From an uncultured bacterium (GTDB lineage Bacteria; Cyanobacteriota; Vampirovibrionia; Gastranaerophilales; Gastranaerophilaceae), in assembly GCA_902779645.1 (NCBI GenBank), contig CACZCH010000004.1, positions 87,925 to 151,924 on the forward strand: DNA of 64,000 nt, written 5' to 3'. How positions within the stretch are numbered: position 1 is the first letter of the stretch; the number at the start of each line of letters is the position of its first letter. This document shows positions 26,640 through 34,177 of this stretch, piece after piece. A model generated the notes under the pieces. That model saw only the letters and a list, made by a program, of their open reading frames with translations, made no database searches and was not told the DNA's origin. The translations under genes and the position numbers were made by a program.

Positions 26640-27583
26640 TTTTGGTAACACTTATAAATTATATATTAAATATAACGATTATGCAATTTATATTATTCTT
26701 TGCGATTTTTTCGCAGACGGAACAGTATACTACATTAAATTTTAGAAAGTGTTATTTAAAAAACGGCGCTGTTATTAATTTTAACAGGAAGATTGAGAAA
26801 TATTTTGTACAAATAATTGCACCTTACAGATTACGACATTATTAACTTATTATGCAGAGTATTCTTTTCAAGTCTATATTAGAGCCATTAGGTCGTTTTC
26901 AACAATTGACATTGAATACGATAACATAAAAATATTGTCGTGTGGGATTAAACTGTCCAACACGACCTACTTATTAGTGCAAATATGGTGCAAAAAAAAG
27001 GACATTTTTGTTCCCAAAATCGGACATTTCGGACATTTTGAATCAAACAATTTCCGACCTTACAAAATTGCTATAATTTACTAAAATTAGCTAATAGGTC
27101 GGGTTTCAACCCGACAAAAATAAATAAAATATGTGTCGGGCTAAAGCCCGACCTATTTTTAGAAATTAAATTTTCAAATTACCTATTTTTGTTCATTTGT
27201 GAGATTGAGGTTTAGTTGGCATTTGAGTCGAATGTTTATCATTTTAATTTTTCAAAATTGGAATTTTCAGGATAGAAAATGTACTTTTGAGGTAATTTGA
27301 AATTTTTATTTCCGACCACGCAAAATCGCTATGATTTACTGAAATTAGTAATCTTGCCAACTAAAATTATTTACCCCTTCCGACCAAATGTCCTGAAAAA
27401 AGTATTACCCTCGCAATGACATTTATTTCTTCCGAGCAAAAATCCTGTTAAAAGGTACTCTGTAAAATAACAGTCGGTTTGAGAAAATAGAACATATATT
27501 TTGACAATTATAAATATAAAAAAACTTGTTATTGTTAGGTTTCACCCAACCTACAAACTTATTTTTGACATTGTTTTTACCTT
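26640..27583. other. noncoding, repeat-rich stretch
   Basis: No supported gene. It holds GTGCAA-type repeats near 26975-27000, the double-hairpin repeat at 27090-27155, CCGACC/CCGAGC short repeats (27325-27460) shared with 29040-29192 and 32400-32545, and a GTTAGG/CCAACC hairpin near 27535. Confidence 0.6.
27090..27155. repeat. 66-bp double-hairpin repeat, copy 1
   Basis: Two tandem hairpins (GTCGGGTTTCAACCCGAC and GTCGGGCTAAAGCCCGAC) are flanked by TAGGTCGGG and CCCGACCTA. A near-identical second copy is at 31187-31252. Confidence 0.85.
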
Positions 27584-28618
27584 TTATAGATATGAATAAT
27601 TCGTTTTATAAACGACTCCTAATTCATCGGCATAGTCTTGCCAAAATCTGTGAATGCCTTTGATTTGTTCATAGCCGATATCAAATTCATTTTCTGATTT
27701 TATTTTCTGTATTTCTTGCTGGAATTATTGTGCTACCGTTTTATATTTAGATTGTAATTCTTCAGCGCTGTATTTTCCTGTTGATTTTAGTTCTTTAATT
27801 TTAGCGGCTAATTGTTTGATAGTTGTGATACCATGAAACTCTTTTGGTAATCTATCTGTGAGTGCACCCAAAATTTCCGGATACATGTAAAATACATGCT
27901 CTGCTTCATATAAAGCCATTTGTTTTTTATCAATAGCCTTAAATTTAGGTGTTTTCATTAAAAGAGAAAATTCCCCGTTCTTATTAAAGGCTATAATATC
28001 ATCACAATGTCTGAACATATATCCAAAATCATCAAAACTGATTGGAGTAGATAGCGATTTATCACCGCATTTATACGATGCAGGGTGACCATGAATAACT
28101 GAACAACTTTTTGGAAAATGTAATTGATCAAATCCTGCACTAACTTGAAGTTCATCGCCCTTATATTCTCCAAATATTTTATGAGATTTTTTATCAATAA
28201 TAACCAAATGTTCGTAAGGTTCATCCGAATGCAATGCGCAAACAGCTCGTTCTTTTGCATATTTACGTGCACCTTTTAAACTCGTAAAGTTACTTTGTAA
28301 CGATGGAATCTTATTTTCAGGAGATATACTACTTTTACCCGAAATCATATCTTCAATCCATTTCATTACAGTTTTTCTAGCATTTGAACCATCAACAGTT
28401 ACATTTTCAATAATTTCATTTGAAGTTGCACTTTTTATACTTTTATTAGTTATTCCACTTTTAATAACTGTTTTAAAATTAACTGCATCCGTTTTTAGGG
28501 GCACATATTTCAAGCCGACGGTATTTGCAATTTTTTGTGGTTTAGTGCATAGCATGCTCTTGGCAAGTTTTCCGCCACGTTCAACCATAAAATTAAATGC
28601 AACTTTTTGTAATCCCAT
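27584..28618 (-). pseudogene. JAMM-like metal-site protein split by an in-frame TAA
   Basis: The main frame (297 residues, 28618 to a TAA at 27725-27727) continues in the same frame past the stop for 46 more codons (FQQEIQKIKSENEFDIGYEQ, HRFWQDYADELGVV) to a second stop at 27584. Residues 176-197 read HGHPA...SFDDF, an H-x-H followed by S-x-x-D, like the JAMM/MPN zinc site but with a longer loop (15 residues instead of 7). A Glu at 136 could complete it. This resembles JAB-like domains in toxin and phage-head proteins. Either the gene is recently broken or the C-terminal tail is dispensable. Confidence 0.55.
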
Positions 28619-28708
28619 TACAAAATTTTCCTTATTATTCCCTGTATATATATAAAGTATTTTTTCTATGAGAAATTGACTAATTTATAATTGAATTTTA
28701 AATTTTTG

Positions 28709-28860
28709 TTACACATCCAATATCTCTTCCAAATTATAATTTTGTTTTTGGGCTCCATTCACGTTGAATTCATAATCCGGATTCAAATTTTTAACAAGTT
28801 CCTCTTTAACCTTTTTGGATTCTGCACAATATTTGGAATCATCTCTGATTGCCCAACCTA
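28709..28860 (-). pseudogene. C-terminal gene remnant cut by a repeat
   Basis: About 48 codons on the minus strand read smoothly (GWAIRDDSKYCAESKKVKEE, then a region ending YNLEEILDV and TAA) but have no start. The frame stops making sense at the CCCAACCTAC end of the dispersed repeat near 28851-28861. It looks like the tail of a lost gene whose body was replaced by a repeat insertion or deletion. No family recognised. Confidence 0.5.
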
Positions 28861-28934
28861 CATTTGTTTACTTCCGAGCAAAATGGACAAAAAAATATAC
28901 TCTGCTCGCAACCCGCTCTAACCGGACAAGTCTG

Positions 28935-29120
28935 TAGGTTGGGTTTTCAACCCAACAATAACTTTTGGGTGCAATTTTGTGCAATAGGGTGCAAGAATAG
29001 TGCAAAAAATGAGTAAAAAAGTGCAAGAAAAGTCACTTTTGGAGTAGTTTGGAATTTAAATCATCAATCATGTTCCGACCGCTACAATTTAGTGGTGTTG
29101 GGGTAGAAACCCCAACCTAC
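28935..29120. repeat. 186-bp dispersed element, copy A
   Basis: It is bounded by hairpins GTTGGGTTTTCAACCCAAC and GTTGGGGTAGAAACCCCAAC, the outer ends being TAGGTTGGG and CCCAACCTA. Several GTGCAA repeats lie inside, with a long stretch (AAAAGTCACTTTTGGAGTAG and onward) identical to copy B at 32281-32465. No ORF. Confidence 0.85.
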
Positions 29121-29191
29121 ATTTGTTTGCTTCCGAGCAAAACGGACAAAAAAATATATATTTCTTCCGAGCAAAAATCCTGTTAAAAGGT

Positions 29192-29295
29192 ACCTGTTGT
29201 AAAAGAACATGCGGTTTGAGAAGAAAGAACAGAGAGTTTGATGACAGTTTTAGTGCAAAAATTTGTACCCTGCTGACTGTCATTTTACAACAGGT
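29192..29295. repeat. 104-bp element with 13-bp terminal inverted repeats
   Basis: ACCTGTTGTAAAA at the left end is exactly inverted at the right end (TTTTACAACAGGT), with a second inverted pair (ATGACAGT/ACTGTCAT) inside. It is MITE-like. It ends 20 bases before the nitrilase-family gene. Confidence 0.6.
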
Positions 29296-29315
29296 TTTAT
29301 GGTAATATTTATACT

Positions 29316-30128
29316 ATGAGTAGAGTTTTGTGTTTACAATATAATCCGAAAATCGGTGATAAAGAATTTAATTTGAATAGAGTCGAACAATTTATTTTAG
29401 AATATTCAAATAAATCTATTGATTTGGTATTGTTGCCTGAATTTTTTTCTACAGGCATAGATCACAATTCATTTTTAAACTTTTATGAAGATGAATATGG
29501 TGGATATGTCGTTAAGAAAGTAAAAGATATTGCAAAAAAATATTCTGTAAATATTGTTGCAGGCTCTGTTATCGAAAAATCAGACAATAAACTATACAAT
29601 ACTTCTTTTGTTATAAATAGAGATGGCGAATCTATCTGTAAATATAGAAAAATTCACCTCTTCAATTATAATGGCGGGACAGAAGGACAAAGAATTACTG
29701 CAGGAAATGAGCCTGTCGTAGTAGAGCTGGATTTTGCAAAAATCGGCTTAAATATTTGTTATGATTTTCGTTATCCTGTTATGCAAAAAGAATTATCGAA
29801 AATGGGGGCAGAACTTCTTGTTTGCCCTACTGCATGGTGTATACCAAATTGCATTTATAATAACAACCAAAAATTAAAGCATGAACAAGATATTTGGGAA
29901 TCATTAAATAAAATACGAGCTTATGACAACTTGGTTTATGTTGTATCTTGTAATCAAGTAGGAATGGTTAATAACAGATTAAGCAATATAGGGTGTTCTA
30001 TGGTCGTTTCACCTGATGGTAAAATTTTAGCAAATGCAGAAAATAATGAGTGTGCACTATTTGCTGAAATTGATTTAGAAACAGTAAGAAATTATAAGAA
30101 AGTTTATCCAATTTCTGAAATAGATTAA
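29316..30128 (+). CDS. carbon-nitrogen hydrolase (nitrilase/omega-amidase family)
   Basis: The 270-residue protein has the full Glu-Lys-Cys triad: E42 in LLPEFF, K112 in YRKIHLF and C148 in NICYDFRYP. This size and pattern fit the omega-amidase/C-N hydrolase branch, which cleaves small amides in the cytoplasm. The segment YNNNQKLKHEQDIWES replaces the usual R-x-x-H-W region. There is no ribosome-binding site. A TAATAT box lies seven bases before the ATG, so the transcript is probably leaderless, and the right end of the small inverted-repeat element supplies the upstream promoter DNA. Confidence 0.85.
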   Translation: MSRVLCLQYNPKIGDKEFNLNRVEQFILEYSNKSIDLVLLPEFFSTGIDHNSFLNFYEDEYGGYVVKKVKDIAKKYSVNIVAGSVIEKSDNKLYNTSFVINRDGESICKYRKIHLFNYNGGTEGQRITAGNEPVVVELDFAKIGLNICYDFRYPVMQKELSKMGAELLVCPTAWCIPNCIYNNNQKLKHEQDIWESLNKIRAYDNLVYVVSCNQVGMVNNRLSNIGCSMVVSPDGKILANAENNECALFAEIDLETVRNYKKVYPISEID

Positions 30129-30182
30129 TCAAAACTTTTCTTAAAAACAATCAGATTAACTCTTGTCGGTAACAATATCAAC

Positions 30183-30203
30183 TAGCCAACTGGCTATATT
30201 TTT
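30183..30203 (+). terminator. weak terminator after the C-N hydrolase gene
   Basis: TAGCC-AACT-GGCTA followed by TATTTTT. Confidence 0.45.
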
Positions 30204-30315
30204 GTCTAATTTTTGGACTATTTTTGTAAACTATAAAAATTACTATTAAAATTTTTCAAAATAACTGCTGTTTTACAATGGTTGATCTATAACATACAGC
30301 TTTTTTATTAAACTT

Positions 30316-31017
30316 TTAGCTTGGCAAATCGTGGATTTCGAACACATCCAATAGTCCGGTCTGCTCTAACAAGTGATATCTAATCCCCCGACTTTCACAG
30401 ATAGACGGATAGTAATAGTTTGTTGATGATGCTGTAACTTGTTCTGAATTTAATTTATCTTTATGGGAAGTTTTTTGCATAGCTTTTTTTAAATTATTAT
30501 AAAAATCTTTTATTGGCTTCAAAGACCAGTCAAAATGTGAATATGTTTTCTTTTTTTTACTAAAGCGTTTCATTTTGCTTTTTAAATTTTCTATCATTTC
30601 TTCTTCAGCAAATTTAAGTAAACTTGGTTCTGGTCTTGTTTCTGCTGGTATATCAATAGACAAGAGGTTTTTTAGGTAATGATAAACTGCTTTGTTAAAA
30701 AGTTTTCGTTGTTCATTTTTAGATAATTGGTCATATTTTGGCTTTAATTCTTTTAAAATTTGTTCAAAATCGTCTTCGTTCATACCATAGTTATTATTTT
30801 TTGTATTCACTCTAATCGCTCGCAACTTATAAACTTTTTCAGTATACACATCATGTGTTTTGTATTCTTTTGTTCCAATTACTACAACATCTTCTGTCGG
30901 TAGTAATCTTGCCAACTTTTTAAGTTTTAATTTCTGTATTAAGTTAAGCATATTTCCACCGTCATAAATGAATGCTTTACCATTAAAACTTGTATTATTT
31001 GTTTTATTTATCTGCAT
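30316..31017 (-). CDS. hypothetical protein with N-terminal F-x-G motif
   Basis: The 233-residue protein begins MQINKTNNTSFNGKAFIYDG. The rest is charged and largely helical, with a basic segment (SKMKRFSKKKKTYSHFDW) and a C-terminal patch (YYYPSICESRGIRYHLLEQT). No domain is recognised. It is a single-gene unit whose 5' side is followed by a 12-bp hairpin and the double-hairpin repeat. The F-x-G opening groups it with neighbours at 31260, 31625 and 31948. Confidence 0.6.
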   Translation of the reverse strand: MQINKTNNTSFNGKAFIYDGGNMLNLIQKLKLKKLARLLPTEDVVVIGTKEYKTHDVYTEKVYKLRAIRVNTKNNNYGMNEDDFEQILKELKPKYDQLSKNEQRKLFNKAVYHYLKNLLSIDIPAETRPEPSLLKFAEEEMIENLKSKMKRFSKKKKTYSHFDWSLKPIKDFYNNLKKAMQKTSHKDKLNSEQVTASSTNYYYPSICESRGIRYHLLEQTGLLDVFEIHDLPS

Positions 31018-31090
31018 TTTTTACTCCATATCTAATACTATATAAATATAAAAAAAAATTTTTTTGCTATTAAATAATATAATATTAAAA

Positions 31091-31129
31091 ATTATAGTCC
31101 GACAACCAAAAAGGTCATCGGACTATAAT
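31091..31129. terminator. 12-bp perfect hairpin between divergent genes
   Basis: ATTATAGTCCGA is inverted as TCGGACTATAAT across a 15-base loop. There is no U-tract of note; it could be a terminator or a repeat end. Confidence 0.4.
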
Positions 31130-31186
31130 TCGGAGTGACAGGGATTTGTCTTGGTCGCTCGCATTTAAGGGGTCTGCGGTTGTCAG

Positions 31187-31252
31187 CTAATAGGTCGGGT
31201 TTCAACCCGACAAAAATAAATAAAATATGTGTCGGGTTAAAACCCGACCTAT
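31187..31252. repeat. 66-bp double-hairpin repeat, copy 2
   Basis: This matches copy 1 at 27090-27155 almost exactly. The second hairpin differs by a compensatory pair (GTCGGGT-TAAA-ACCCGAC here, GTCGGGC-TAAA-GCCCGAC there). It ends eight bases before the ATG of the next gene. Confidence 0.85.
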
Positions 31253-31259
31253 AAACTGT

Positions 31260-31577
31260 ATGACAAATGTTGGTAATGTAGGTTTTCAAGAATCAAATTT
31301 AGCATTCAAAGGTTCTAAAAATAAAGGAAAAGATATGCTAGCGAACGCTTTAGATGATGCAACAAAAAAGATTGCAAAAATGAATTCAAGTATCCCTGCA
31401 AATCAACAAATGGATGTAGCATGGAAAGATGCTGTCGATTCTCTAAAAGGTAAATTTTCCCCTAATAGTGTTAAAGGAGCAGAAGCATTAGAAAGAGAAA
31501 TGATAAATGAAGCCCTTATGGGACGTGTTATGGCAGATTTATGTAACCCTAAAATTAATACTCCTCTTAAAAAGTAG
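31260..31577 (+). CDS. small hypothetical protein with F-x-G motif
   Basis: From the ATG at 31260 the protein has 105 residues, with LAFKGSKNKGKDML near the start and a helical body (ANALDDATKKIAKMNSSIP, MDVAWKDAVDSLKGKF). Upstream in-frame codons lie inside the repeat element and are not credible. No ribosome-binding site is visible because the repeat ends just before the start. The original 5' region may have been displaced, and expression is uncertain. Confidence 0.5.
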   Translation: MTNVGNVGFQESNLAFKGSKNKGKDMLANALDDATKKIAKMNSSIPANQQMDVAWKDAVDSLKGKFSPNSVKGAEALEREMINEALMGRVMADLCNPKINTPLKK

Positions 31578-31624
31578 CTATATTATAAAGTAACAACAAT
31601 AATACAATATGAAAGTAGGTCATA

Positions 31625-31903
31625 ATGAATAATATTCAAAATTACGGTGTAATACCTTTTAAAGGTAATATAGTAATAAAAGATAAAAACGGGGATAGAA
31701 CATTTATTCCCGCAAAACAAGTTAAATACATAGAAGAAAAAACTACCGGATTGTCAAAAGGTGTATATATAGTTACAAATATTGATGAAGATTGGGGGAA
31801 CACTTTTTATCGCTTTAAAAATATCCCATACGAAAAAGTTGTTGAACTGTATAAAAATGCAATAAATTCAGATAATGATGTAGAAATACCAAATGATAAA
31901 TAA
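31625..31903 (+). CDS. small hypothetical protein with F-x-G motif
   Basis: The protein has 92 residues, with VIPFKGNIVIKDKNGDRTF at the start and a predicted beta-rich fold (KGVYIVTNIDEDWGNTFYRF). The opening resembles other F-x-G proteins in the window. Upstream GAAAGTAGG gives a modest ribosome-binding site. Function unknown. Confidence 0.55.
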   Translation: MNNIQNYGVIPFKGNIVIKDKNGDRTFIPAKQVKYIEEKTTGLSKGVYIVTNIDEDWGNTFYRFKNIPYEKVVELYKNAINSDNDVEIPNDK

Positions 31904-31947
31904 TAATATGATACAAATAAAATATATCAAAATAGAAAGGTTTATAT

Positions 31948-32250
31948 ATGAATGTTTCAATGCAATATAACAATACAAATTTTAGAAGTAAGTATCAGAT
32001 AAATGCAAATGAATTTTTGGCTGATAATAATAAAAAATGTAAAGATAGAGATTTTATTCTAGGTTTTTGGCAAACAAAAGCAAAAAATGGCATACAACTT
32101 CATAAAGACAGTCATGATTTTTTCTATGGTGAATACAAAAAAAATCCTAAAGCGGATTTTATTCAAATCTATGATTTAGATAATAAATATGATAGTGATT
32201 TTGAAAAATCTTTAAAATCTGTTGGGCAAAGCTATAATAAATTAGCGTAA
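31948..32250 (+). CDS. small hypothetical protein with degenerate F-x-G motif
   Basis: The 100-residue protein has an N terminus (MNVSMQYNNTNFRSKYQINA) that keeps the Phe but has Arg-Ser-Lys in place of x-Gly-Lys. Acidic and aromatic patches follow (HDFFYGEYKKNPKADFIQIY). GAAAGG lies upstream. No family recognised. Confidence 0.55.
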   Translation: MNVSMQYNNTNFRSKYQINANEFLADNNKKCKDRDFILGFWQTKAKNGIQLHKDSHDFFYGEYKKNPKADFIQIYDLDNKYDSDFEKSLKSVGQSYNKLA

Positions 32251-32280
32251 TATACCAATAATTTCTCAGACCAAATTATA

Positions 32281-32465
32281 GATTGGGGGTTCTACCCCAA
32301 CATTAACGTTTGGGTGCAAATCTGTGCACAATGGGTGCAATTTATTGCAAAAAATGAGTACAAAAGTGCAAGAAAAGTCACTTTTGGAGTAGTTTGGAAT
32401 TTAAATCATCAATCATATTCCGACCGCTAAGATTTAGTGGTGTTGGGCAAGAATGCCCAACCTAC
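32281..32465. repeat. 185-bp dispersed element, copy B
   Basis: It aligns end to end with copy A at 28935-29120. The end hairpins differ by compensatory changes (right hairpin GTTGGGC...GCCCAAC against GTTGGGG...CCCCAAC). It is followed by the CCGACCAAATGTCCTG and GTTAAAAGGTAC short repeats up to about 32545. Confidence 0.85.
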
Positions 32466-32612
32466 ATTTGTTTGTTTATCGTCAAAACGGACAAAAAAAT
32501 ACAAAAACATTTACCCCTTCCGACCAAATGTCCTGTTAAAAGGTACATGTTAAAAGGTAAGTTAAAAGGTAAATAAAAAACAGTCTGACTGAAGTCAAAC
32601 TATTTTTTATTC

Positions 32613-32698
32613 AGAGGGGATGGGATTCGAACCCACGGTGGAGCAAGCCCCACACAACCCTTCCAAGATTGCACCATCAACCGCTCGGACACCCCTCT
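32613..32698 (-). tRNA. tRNA-Ser(GGA)
   Basis: This class II tRNA has acceptor arms AGAGGGG/CCCCTCT, anticodon loop TTGGAAG with anticodon GGA (32662-32664), a long variable arm (TGGGGCTTGCTCCA) and T-loop GGTTCGAATCC. CCA is not encoded. A strong minus-strand promoter lies 14 bases upstream, and a hairpin with a T-run lies downstream (about 32575-32610). Confidence 0.95.
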
Positions 32699-32712
32699 TT
32701 GGTTACCAGTCT

Positions 32713-32741
32713 ATTATATATAAGACAATTACGCTTGTAAA
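32713..32741 (-). promoter_or_regulatory. promoter of tRNA-Ser
   Basis: On the minus strand TTTACA and TATAAT are separated by 17 bases. It is back-to-back with a plus-strand promoter. Confidence 0.75.
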
Positions 32742-32745
32742 GATG

Positions 32746-32775
32746 TTGAATTCTCTTTTTTTTCGGTAGTATAAT
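32746..32775 (+). promoter_or_regulatory. promoter of the 32824-34089 gene
   Basis: TTGAAT and TATAAT are separated by 18 bases, divergent from the tRNA-Ser promoter. Confidence 0.6.
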
Positions 32776-32823
32776 CGTTATGTTTTAGTAATAAGATTTA
32801 TACTCAGTCGGGAAGAAGAAATA

Positions 32824-34089
32824 ATGAACATTGGTAAAATAGACAGACAAGTTTTAAAATTATATAATGCAGCAAAGGTTATCCGCAAAGTACAGATTAG
32901 CTCACGGGAACAGAAGTATATGCAGGATACTTGTTCAAGCTTGAGTCAATTCTCAGGTATTCCTTTGTCTAATATTCAAAAATTGACAAAAGGTGCGACA
33001 TATGATCAATTTACACTTTTAAGAACTTTAATAAATAAATTTAATTACGACAAATTTAATTCTTTTGAAGAAAGAGCAAACCGTATATTTAATATATACT
33101 CGGAAGTAAAAAAACCGTCAGTGTTGCATCTTAATATCATCAGAAAATCAAAAGAGCCTTTTGAGTCTTTGGAAAAGGTATTTTCATTAGCTAAAGATGA
33201 AGAAAGTTTACAGTTTGTTGAAAATTTGCAATATGGTGAATTAAAGAATTCAAAAAATCCGTTAAAGATTATAGCTGATTTGCTGAATTCAAAAAACAGA
33301 GACAGATATATATCAAAAACGGAAAGATATTCTTCTTATATAGAGCTTCATGCAAGCAATGATGATGCTGTTAAAAAACTTGATTATTTAATTGAAACAG
33401 GTAAATACAGTCGTTTTCGTTCAGACGCTCAGCTTGCAGTAAAAAAACTTTTTAAGAAACAAAGAATAGAAACTGCCATGTCAGGTAAATCAGAAGAACT
33501 TGAAAAAATGTATACAAAAGACAGAGCAAACTTTTTAAAAACTTTAGTTAACAATTATATGCCGGCTAAAAAAGTTCAGAATGAAGATACCAAAGCTGTT
33601 GTATTAAATATGTACGGTTCTATGGACAAAGCAAATTTAAAATTAAGACAAGCGATTGTGGAAAGATTTAAAATCTCTTCTATTAAAGATAAAACAGCTG
33701 AAATTGTTGAGATGCAAAGTTTATTTAATAAAATTGATAAAGATTCAGACGCAAAAAGTTTTGTGCAAAAAGCAATTGATAAAGATTTAAAAATAGGCTC
33801 AATAAAAGAATTAAATGAAGTTCTTTCGGTTACTCCTCTAAAGAAGGCTAATATATTTTTTAATAACGCAAAAAGAATCATAGAGCGTTCAACCGGTAAG
33901 GAAAGAACACAAGCTTTGGTAGAAGAACTTGAAAACCCGTTTTTTGAGTCAAAAGCTCCAAAAATTCAAAAAGCAAGAATTGTAAGAATGTTTTCCGACA
34001 GACCTCAAAAAGAGGGTTTTTTCTCAAGAACGGTAAAGATTATAGAAAACAAGTTCAACCAATTCCGATATAACAGAATGTCAGCATAA
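32824..34089 (+). CDS. helical hypothetical protein
   Basis: This protein of 421 residues is Lys/Glu-rich and nearly all helical, with no signal peptide or membrane segment. Repeating helical units of about 35 residues are suggested (SLEKVFSLAKDEESLQFVEN, DDAVKKLDYLIETGKYSRF, IGSIKELNEVLSVTPLKKA) but not regular enough to name. The basic C terminus is KIIENKFNQFRYNRMSA. GGGAAGAAG precedes the start. No known family. Confidence 0.6.
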   Translation: MNIGKIDRQVLKLYNAAKVIRKVQISSREQKYMQDTCSSLSQFSGIPLSNIQKLTKGATYDQFTLLRTLINKFNYDKFNSFEERANRIFNIYSEVKKPSVLHLNIIRKSKEPFESLEKVFSLAKDEESLQFVENLQYGELKNSKNPLKIIADLLNSKNRDRYISKTERYSSYIELHASNDDAVKKLDYLIETGKYSRFRSDAQLAVKKLFKKQRIETAMSGKSEELEKMYTKDRANFLKTLVNNYMPAKKVQNEDTKAVVLNMYGSMDKANLKLRQAIVERFKISSIKDKTAEIVEMQSLFNKIDKDSDAKSFVQKAIDKDLKIGSIKELNEVLSVTPLKKANIFFNNAKRIIERSTGKERTQALVEELENPFFESKAPKIQKARIVRMFSDRPQKEGFFSRTVKIIENKFNQFRYNRMSA

Positions 34090-34177
34090 AACATATCTTA
34101 ACATCGCCCCGCTTACCTCTTGAATTTGAGCTTTTGTGATGATAAACTCCATGTTATAAGAAGAAAAGGAGTGAAAT

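Noticed and set aside
26681..26845. Small ORF upstream of the AI-2E permease on the plus strand
   Set aside because: It lacks a ribosome-binding site, its composition is like noncoding DNA, and it covers the likely divergent promoter.
28691..28921. Plus-strand ORF of about 76 codons
   Set aside because: It is antisense to a better-supported coding remnant and runs into the dispersed repeat.
26900..32560. CRISPR array among the many short repeats
   Set aside because: The repeats are dispersed hairpins of differing length without regular spacers, and there are no cas genes.
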